This document shows, piece after piece, positions 60,501 to 64,000 of a stretch of 64,000 nucleotides of DNA; the first letter of the stretch is position 1, and every line of letters starts with the position of its first letter. The notes below the pieces were generated by a model that saw only the letters and a program-made list of their open reading frames with translations, ran no database searches and was not told the origin of the DNA. The translations under genes and the position numbers were made by a program. Source of the DNA: Bacteroidia bacterium (GTDB taxonomy: Bacteria; Bacteroidota; Bacteroidia; AKYH767-A; OLB10); the NCBI GenBank assembly GCA_037045145.1, contig JBAOIA010000012.1, positions 682,001 through 746,000 of the forward strand. The letters run 5' to 3'.

Positions 60501-63500
60501 CTGCAATAGTTGCTGTGGTTGTGACTGTACATCCGTTGGCATCCTGAACAATAATATTGTAACTGCCGGGTGAAAGGTTTCCAAATACATTTCCAGACTG
60601 ATAAGTCGTACCGTTATCAATTGAATATTGCAACGTGCCTGTTCCGCCATTTGCATTCATAGTAATACTTCCATTGTTTGCTCCATTGCAATTTACATCT
60701 GTAACGGGTGTGCTACTAATAACAACTGCTGTTGGCTCTGCAATAGTTGCTGTGGTTGTGACTGTACATCCGTTGGCATCCTGTACAACAATATTGTAAT
60801 TACCGGGTGTAAGACTTCCAAATACATTTCCTGACTGATAGGTCGTACCGTTATCTATTGAATATTGCAACGTACCGGTACCACCATTGGCATTGATTGT
60901 GATACTTCCATTGTTTGCTCCATTACAATTTACATCTGTAACGGGTGTGCCACTAATCACAACTGCTGTTGGCTCTGCAATAGTTGCTGTGGTTGTTGCA
61001 GTACATCCGTTGGCATCCTGAACAACAATATTGTAATTACCGGGTGATAAACTACTGAAGTTGTTTCCTGACTGATAAGTCGTACCGTTATCTATTGAAT
61101 ATTGCAACGTGCCTGTTCCGCCATTTGCATTGATGGTGATACTTCCATTGTTTGCTCCATTGCAATTTGCATCTGTAACGGGTGTGCCACTAATCACAAT
61201 TGCTGTTGGCTCTGCAACAGTTGCTGTGGTTGTGACAGTACATCCGTTGGCATCTTGTACAACAATATTGTAATTACCGGGTGAAAGACTTCCAAATACA
61301 TTTCCTGACTGATAAGTTGTACCGTTATCAATTGAATATTGCAAAGGTGCCGTACCGTTTGAAGCCATGACAGAAACTGATCCGTTATTTGCACCATTAC
61401 AATTAATGTCAACTGTAACTACATTGTCTATACGAGGGCCGGGTAAATCTGAAAGATTTATACTACCCGATGCTGTACAACCATTTGCATCCTGAACAAC
61501 GATTGAATAAACCCCTGTTGCCAAACCACTAAAACTTGCACTTGACTGAAATGTACCACCAGCATCAATACTAAACTGATAAGCAGGTGTACCGCCATTA
61601 GCAGCTGCACTCACACTTCCATTAGTTTGACTGCAGGTTGTATTGGTTGCATTAAGATTTAAAGTTAACGTTGTTGGTTCAACAACATTTATACTACCTG
61701 TAGTTGTACATCCATTGGCATCACTAACTACAATATTATAACTGCCAGCAGGAAGCCCGGAGAAATAACTTCCTACCTGAAAGGTAAGTCCATTATCAAT
61801 AGAATAATTTAAAGGAGCTGTTCCGGAATTTGCAACAATATCTATTGTGGCATCCGATTGACCATTACAACTAACCGGTGTTGTATTAATATTAACAATT
61901 ATTGCTGAAGGTGCATCGGTAACATTTGATGATATACTTGCAGTACAGCCATTGGCATCCTGTACAGTAACAGTATAGTTACCTGCGGCAAGGCTATTAA
62001 AATTTGTTGATGCTTGATAAGAACCACCATTCATTGCATATTGTAAAGTGCCTGTACCACCGCTACCATTTACTGTTATAGAACCATTGCTTTGTGTACA
62101 TGTTGTGCCAACATTGTTTGCCGACACATTTAATAATGCAGGATCTGTAATAACCACAGAAGTTGAAACCAGACAACCTGCTGCATCACTGACAACAACA
62201 TTATAAGTACCTGCTGCCAATCCATTAAAAACATTTCCTGATTGAAATGTTGTGCCATTGTTTATACTGTATTGCAATACACCCGTTCCGCCACTTGCAT
62301 TAATTGTAATTGCAGCATTATTATCACCATTGCATAATAGTGCTGATGCATTAGCTGTATTTATAACAGGTGCAGATGAATTATTTACTTGTGCATTGAG
62401 TGTTTGCGTACAACCATTCGCATCAATAACTACAACATTATAGTTTAATGCAGCAAGATTATTAAAAGTATTTGACACCTGATAAGGAGGTCCTCCGGTA
62501 GTGCTGTATTGCAGAACTCCTGTACCGCCACTTGCAGTAACAACCAATGAACCATTACTGTTGCCACAGGTTGCATCTGTTGTTTGAATATTGGAAATAT
62601 TTATTTGTGCTGGTTGTGTCACATTGAGAATTACACTGGAGGTACAGCCATCAACATCACTAACAACAACAGTATAACTGCCTGCAGTCAATGAGGTAAA
62701 ATTATTTGAAGTCTGATAAGTTGTTCCGTTATCAATACTAAATTGTAATGGTGGATTTCCACCCGATGCATTAACAACTATACTTCCATTATTGCCACCA
62801 AAGCAGCTTACCTGAGTAACAGGACTATTGTTTATAACAGGACTTGTTGATGTGGCTACATTCACAACCTGTGATGATGTACAGCCATTGGCATCTTTAA
62901 CAACAACAGTATAACTGCCTGCTGCAAGATTGTTAAATGTTGATGCTGCACTGAATGTTGTGCCATTATCAATACTGTACTGCAAAGGTGCGACACCTCC
63001 ATTTGCAAAAATATTTATTGCCCCATTATTGCTATTGCATTTTGTCCCTACAGCATTGGCTGCTATAATTATTGCAGGGGGTGTAGTGATAGAAAAATAG
63101 GTAGTTGATGAGCATCCATTATTATCAATAGTAGTCAGTGAATAATTGCCTGCTGCAAGATTGGGAATTGCATGAGCACTATTGATATTATTGACCTGCA
63201 TAATTGTTCCCCCTGCGCTGTTTTGCCAGATATATGTCCATGGAGATGCACCTTGAGCAATGCCGTTTGCACTTCCTACATAACCATCACAAAGTGGATT
63301 GTTGGGGTTTACTATCGGAGGCTGACAACATGAAAGTGTAGCAAAAAAATCAGTTACCGGATCGCCTGTGCAGGCTAGTGAAGTCCATGAGCCTGACTCG
63401 CCATCACCATACGTGTCTATACTGACATTTAAACTAGCACCTTGTGTACATTGTGATGCCGGCATTGTTCTTACACTAAAGCAAAATGTCCAGTTACAGC

Positions 63501-64000
63501 TATTGGTAGCATTGTTATCTCCAAAATTATTACCGGGATTGCCATCCATAAAACCTAAAGGACTTCCTAAACCTGATTCATAATAAAACCCGGGTCCATG
63601 AATCACACCAGTAGCAGAACTTGTAATGTTAGTATTATACCAACCCCATGCACCTGAACCCGAACAGTTTGCAGGCATAACAGTGGTTAATGTACTCATA
63701 TCCCATCCGGCACCAAATGTGGGAACTACAGCATGTAGCCAATTAACAGATGTTTGATTGTAATCGGAAATGGTATAACAAAAGTTAACCAACTGTCCGG
63801 CCTGGTAAGTTCCATTCACCGGTGGCGGATTCACAACCAGATTATTTACAATAACACAACCCTGGCAATCAAAATTGTTTTGCAATGCAAGATTAAAATC
63901 ACATTGGTCTGTCAAACTACCACCACTTATTTGCAAAAAATAGGTTCCTGCTGCAAGTCCACCAAAAGTTGTATTCAATATGCCCCCTGCTCCTATAGCA
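51538..64000 (-). CDS. Giant SprB-like surface adhesin with gliding-motility C-terminal domain (5' end outside window)
   Basis: At least 4,153 residues; the frame is open to the window edge, so the N-terminus is missing. The N-terminal part seen here has a CARDB/conserved-repeat-like region (NLVVNPPPVNGTYQAGQLVNFCYTI). Then come about 44 SprB-like repeats of about 79 residues, each of the form C-G-x-NNG ... LQYSIDNGTTYQ ... GNYNIVVQDANGCT. They alternate between type A (C(N/F)GxxNG, ending EP) and type B (CG/CS/CT-xxNG, ending AP). Two Ig-like segments follow, then two PKD domains (WQWTFGDGDKDTL, YLWDFGDQRTTS), and the CHU_C-type T9SS type B tail (VYIPNAFTPNSDGRNELF ... IIFDRWGNMLF ... QGVYVYKVIVK). 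In Flavobacterium SprB is the cell-surface adhesin moved during gliding. The long array is the likely adhesive stalk. Confidence 0.92.
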   Translation of the reverse strand, partial: AIGAGGILNTTFGGLAAGTYFLQISGGSLTDQCDFNLALQNNFDCQGCVIVNNLVVNPPPVNGTYQAGQLVNFCYTISDYNQTSVNWLHAVVPTFGAGWDMSTLTTVMPANCSGSGAWGWYNTNITSSATGVIHGPGFYYESGLGSPLGFMDGNPGNNFGDNNATNSCNWTFCFSVRTMPASQCTQGASLNVSIDTYGDGESGSWTSLACTGDPVTDFFATLSCCQPPIVNPNNPLCDGYVGSANGIAQGASPWTYIWQNSAGGTIMQVNNINSAHAIPNLAAGNYSLTTIDNNGCSSTTYFSITTPPAIIIAANAVGTKCNSNNGAINIFANGGVAPLQYSIDNGTTFSAASTFNNLAAGSYTVVVKDANGCTSSQVVNVATSTSPVINNSPVTQVSCFGGNNGSIVVNASGGNPPLQFSIDNGTTYQTSNNFTSLTAGSYTVVVSDVDGCTSSVILNVTQPAQINISNIQTTDATCGNSNGSLVVTASGGTGVLQYSTTGGPPYQVSNTFNNLAALNYNVVVIDANGCTQTLNAQVNNSSAPVINTANASALLCNGDNNAAITINASGGTGVLQYSINNGTTFQSGNVFNGLAAGTYNVVVSDAAGCLVSTSVVITDPALLNVSANNVGTTCTQSNGSITVNGSGGTGTLQYAMNGGSYQASTNFNSLAAGNYTVTVQDANGCTASISSNVTDAPSAIIVNINTTPVSCNGQSDATIDIVANSGTAPLNYSIDNGLTFQVGSYFSGLPAGSYNIVVSDANGCTTTGSINVVEPTTLTLNLNATNTTCSQTNGSVSAAANGGTPAYQFSIDAGGTFQSSASFSGLATGVYSIVVQDANGCTASGSINLSDLPGPRIDNVVTVDINCNGANNGSVSVMASNGTAPLQYSIDNGTTYQSGNVFGSLSPGNYNIVVQDANGCTVTTTATVAEPTAIVISGTPVTDANCNGANNGSITINANGGTGTLQYSIDNGTTYQSGNNFSSLSPGNYNIVVQDANGCTATTTATIAEPTAVVISGTPVTDVNCNGANNGSITINANGGTGTLQYSIDNGTTYQSGNVFGSLTPGNYNIVVQDANGCTVTTTATIAEPTAVVISSTPVTDVNCNGANNGSITMNANGGTGTLQYSIDNGTTYQSGNVFGNLSPGSYNIIVQDANGCTVTTTATIAEPTAVVISGTPVTDANCNGANNGSITINANGGTGTLQYSIDNGTTYQSGNVFGSLTPGNYNIIVQDANGCTVTTTATIAEPTAVVISGTPVTDANCNGANNGSITINANGGTGTLQYSIDNGSTYQSGNVFGNLSPGNYNIVVQDANGCTVTTTATVAEPTVVVISGTPVTDANCNGANNGSITINANGGTGTLQYSIDNGTTYQSGNNFSSLSPGNYNIVVQDANGCTATTTATIAEPTAVVISGTPVTDVNCNGANNGSITINANGGTGTLQYSIDNGTTYQSGNVFGSLTPGNYNIVVQDANGCTVTTTATIAEPTAVVISSTPVTDVNCNGANNGSITMNANGGTGTLQYSIDNGTTYQSGNVFGNLSPGSYNIIVQDANGCTVTTTATITEPTALSYSSVVTDANCGNANGGVTINAAGGTLPIQYSIDNGTTFQSGNNFTGLLAGSYQVQLQDANGCTFSGVVSIQNLAAPVINQVVYSGLTCNASNDGTISINASGGVGTLQYSIDNGTTYSSNFNYSNLSSGNYSIIVQDGAGCQATFAVVITEPSVLIVSPIISNTTCTSANGSIVLNASGGTSPYSYSINSGANFQSQNNFNAIAAGNYTVVITDDNGCTVSQPVAVIDAPAPNISNVQKTDISCNGSSDGAFQILTNGGTAPLQYSSDNGLNYQALNNFSNLPAGNYNVIVQDANGCTVTTSIQLIQPSAIVLNQSATPSTCGNNDGTVTVTTSGGTGIFNFSIDNGLTYQSSNVFNQLFAGNYTVTVQDANGCTNTIAVAVNNLSAPSIQTVTQTDITCNGANNGTITLSANGGTGALSYSINNGTSYQASPVFQSLAPGNYNVVVQDGNGCTVTSTATIAEPLAIQINVTTTNTTCGNNNGTIDVLANGGTGSLTYSNDGGSINQASGHFGNVSAGTYQIVVTDGNGCTSTSQIIVTDAPSPVIANTPLVQISCNGLSDGAITINTLGGLAPLQFSIDNGINSQPSGLFGNLSPGNYQILVTDANGCTATTSAVLVQPLGIMANAATINANCGTADGAITIAASGGSGALQFSIDNGVSFQSASSFGFLTAGNYSVIIRDANGCTNTVTATVSNNSAPSISAVSATDITCFGAGNGVISVSANGGSGTLQYSIDNGATFQTSQIFNNVVAGNYTVVVQDAGGCTVTDVVSVTEPSMLNMSNTTSGSTCGILNGQINISANGGTAPFQFSIDSGVTFQSTATFSGLTSGTYQLQVQDANGCVINTTTQVANAPSPQINQVTHTDLTCFGSQNGTISIASSGGASPVMYSVDGGVQFQAGAVFSNLNAGSYQILIQDVNGCTATSSVVVTEPSAIAVTSVSTDATCGNSNGTLAVNTIGGSGILTYSIDSGLNFQSGSLFQNLLAGSYNLVVQDANGCTSSAIALVSNASAPVINAAPVTNVSCNGYNDGSIVIQASGGLGTLTYSINGGVTSFPGGIFNNLIAGSYNIIVTDSTGCSVTAVANISQPSAILSSTSVVNAICGSNNGAITITASGGVGTLQYSINNGGIFQAVNIFNNLGAGNYQVVVSDANGCTIGAVASISNANAPVIQSTNVTHVSCFGGNNGAIVINANGGTGVLQYSINNVVTYSLNNTYTNLQTGSYSIQVIDAAGCIATSNVVITEPDELLFNTTSTPATCGNANGQLTFNAIGGTAPLQYSMNNGSSFQSGVSFSGLTAANYSVVIQDANGCSSSAVATITNQAGPSIATVIANDVKCNGTANGVISISANGGTGILQYSINNGSSFQQGNIFSGLSTGIYQIVVKDANGCNITSQSIINEPDPILLTVIENGSTCSQPNGGINVSASGGTGVLQYSANNGISYQASSSFMNLSAGSYTVMVQDSNGCTSQIPATVTDAPAPVLQNIGVTNVLCYGNSDGLIQVQTNGGTGTLNYSLSNGDVSLSGIFDSLGWGNYVVSITDANGCSVFGNTTVTQPQPLNFFVNTTASTCGNDNGIITVNNVTGGTGVCVFSLDSGLTNQSQNQFVNMSAGNYSVLVTDSNGCSIQSNVLLANIAGPLFGTLNVTDALCSGSLNGSITVSPQGGTGPFLFSADSGLNYQAGNIFSALSAGNYNLIIQDANGCLSDSVATINEPLPLNYQVASAVATCGSSNGTITLNATGGSGSYQYSINNGITFQSTGTFGGLIPSVYPVVVTDVNGCLDSGMVSVADAPSPVLSLMSVNDATCNGYTDGVISVSSQSGTLPIQYNINGGSWQPSGNFNNLSSGNYSVIVQDGFGCTDTVTALIAEPLIIALQTSSTPVLCNGQSNGHAEVTVTGGTSPYSYQWNGGVTTAFVNNITSGAYSVIVTDANNCTSSASVVVTEPAALQMTLLTTPVTCFGYSNGVINTTASGGTGNLQYSIDTGATYQNANVFTSLSFGSYAIQVTDANGCTLSVPVSVTQPAAVSLMSSAIDVKCFGGNDGSLTLNTNGGTVPYQFVINNGNPQAGATFNNLTAGNYVISVTDSMGCMKTISDSVGQPTALNAVASGQNVLCNGQSNGAVNVVVTGGVQPYLYQWAGGYTTSLVNNLPQGSYQVTITDFNGCTIQSSANIAQPTAINLGLTPDPTICIGQSASVTANANGGTPPYVYKWNTGHIGATLQASPVITTTYNVFLTDSNGCNSPLRYANINVNPALALVLTDDDTLCEGQNTTLTATPSGGNGGPYSITWNGQTQPSASITVAPLQTTNYVATLTDGCTVMPATANVVVLVNPLPQVVFVPLSTEGCVPLTVDFQNLSSNGASWQWTFGDGDKDTLLDPSHTYTQPGTYSVGLYAVSNAGCENQLVLDDAIQVYENPQATFTSNRIEASILDPWFEFRNQSIGASTYLWDFGDQRTTSTELNPMYVYGDTGTYQIILTATSEHQCSDTAYGEVHVSGAVTVYIPNAFTPNSDGRNELFSVSGVGYTELQMIIFDRWGNMLFNQTSSNPGWDGMNMFNNSKCQQGVYVYKVIVKNIFNKQQEFKGTVSLLR
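59342..60014 (-). repeat. 673-bp exact direct repeat, copy 1
   Basis: Reading by eye, this stretch equals 60527-61199 base for base, with an offset of 1,185 bp (five repeat units). The first mismatches are at 59341/60526 and 60015/61200. Confidence 0.85.
60527..61199 (-). repeat. 673-bp exact direct repeat, copy 2
   Basis: Partner of 59342-60014. Such identity within a coding repeat array fits a recent unequal recombination or replication slippage, or an assembly duplication. Confidence 0.85.

Larger units (their letters stand above)
59278..61412 (-). repeat. Homogenised array of nine 237-bp SprB repeats
   Basis: Nine consecutive, near-identical units of 237 bp (79 residues), all of type A (CNGANNGSITINANGG ... 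TTTATIAEPT). Neighbouring repeats on both sides are far more divergent and alternate A/B. Within the array, units 2-4 and 7-9 (in protein order) are the same sequence, i.e. a five-unit (1,185-bp) duplication. Confidence 0.93.

Noticed and set aside
59443..61284. Series of evenly spaced plus-strand frames of 60-68 codons (each beginning MQRA or MQRT) and a 213-codon minus-strand frame at 60015-60656
   Set aside because: They recur every 237 bp because the adhesin repeats are 79 codons long; the repeat keeps alternative frames open. Their translations are Cys/Ile- or Gln/Met-rich with no gene-like features.
59278..61412. Regular 237-bp repeats as a CRISPR-like array
   Set aside because: The units are contiguous, far too long, in frame with a coding gene, and have no spacers.

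Overview
The window looks like chromosomal DNA of a Bacteroidota bacterium, probably a free-living or environmental one. Five things point there. Six large secreted proteins end in type IX secretion (T9SS) sorting domains. The T9SS regulator PorX is encoded. SprB-type adhesin repeats are abundant. Many genes carry a Bacteroidota-type promoter (TTTG, about 19 bp, TAnnTTTG), and Shine-Dalgarno sequences are almost absent. The DNA is AT-rich. I cannot name a genus from sequence alone.

Layout. 1-10017: a DUF4288 gene cut by the window edge, a LiaF-like membrane protein, an esterase with an M13 peptidase lipoprotein, a T9SS cargo protein, a YgjV-GNAT fusion, the 2-oxoacid:ferredoxin oxidoreductase pair korA-korB, and a small outer-membrane protein. 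10018-13200: an accessory patch with two same-orientation copies of one degenerate IS5-family element. They flank two small genes of unknown function and a strongly G/T-biased stretch. 13195-22297: an outer-membrane barrel and a giant periplasmic TPR protein with overlapping genes, a lipoprotein, and the overlapping operon porX-tsaE-ald. 22734-27965: topoisomerase IV parE-parC and an RsmB-like rRNA methyltransferase. 28041-32988: two T9SS cargo proteins, one related to PNGase F. 33164-45819: housekeeping genes (rplU-rpmA, lpxK, a purine nucleoside phosphorylase, murB, glutamate dehydrogenase, psd, folP, a DoxX-family protein, recF) with a SprB-repeat surface protein inserted between the phosphorylase gene and murB. 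46047-47542: a DUF2975/XRE regulator pair, tRNA-Asp and a DUF3467 gene. 47582-64000: a lamin-tail T9SS protein, an OmpA-like lipoprotein, and a giant SprB-like adhesin of more than 4,150 residues whose N-terminus lies outside the window.

How it fits together. Much of the coding capacity builds the cell surface: PorX regulates T9SS in relatives, and the six cargo proteins would leave through that system. The giant adhesin is the most striking object. Its roughly 79-residue repeats alternate strictly between two subtypes, except for one run of nine same-type repeats. That run contains a 673-bp exact duplication and so looks recently expanded. The IS patch is the other notable region: both copies share the same coding lesions, and the complete copy sits exactly on the stop codon of the barrel gene.
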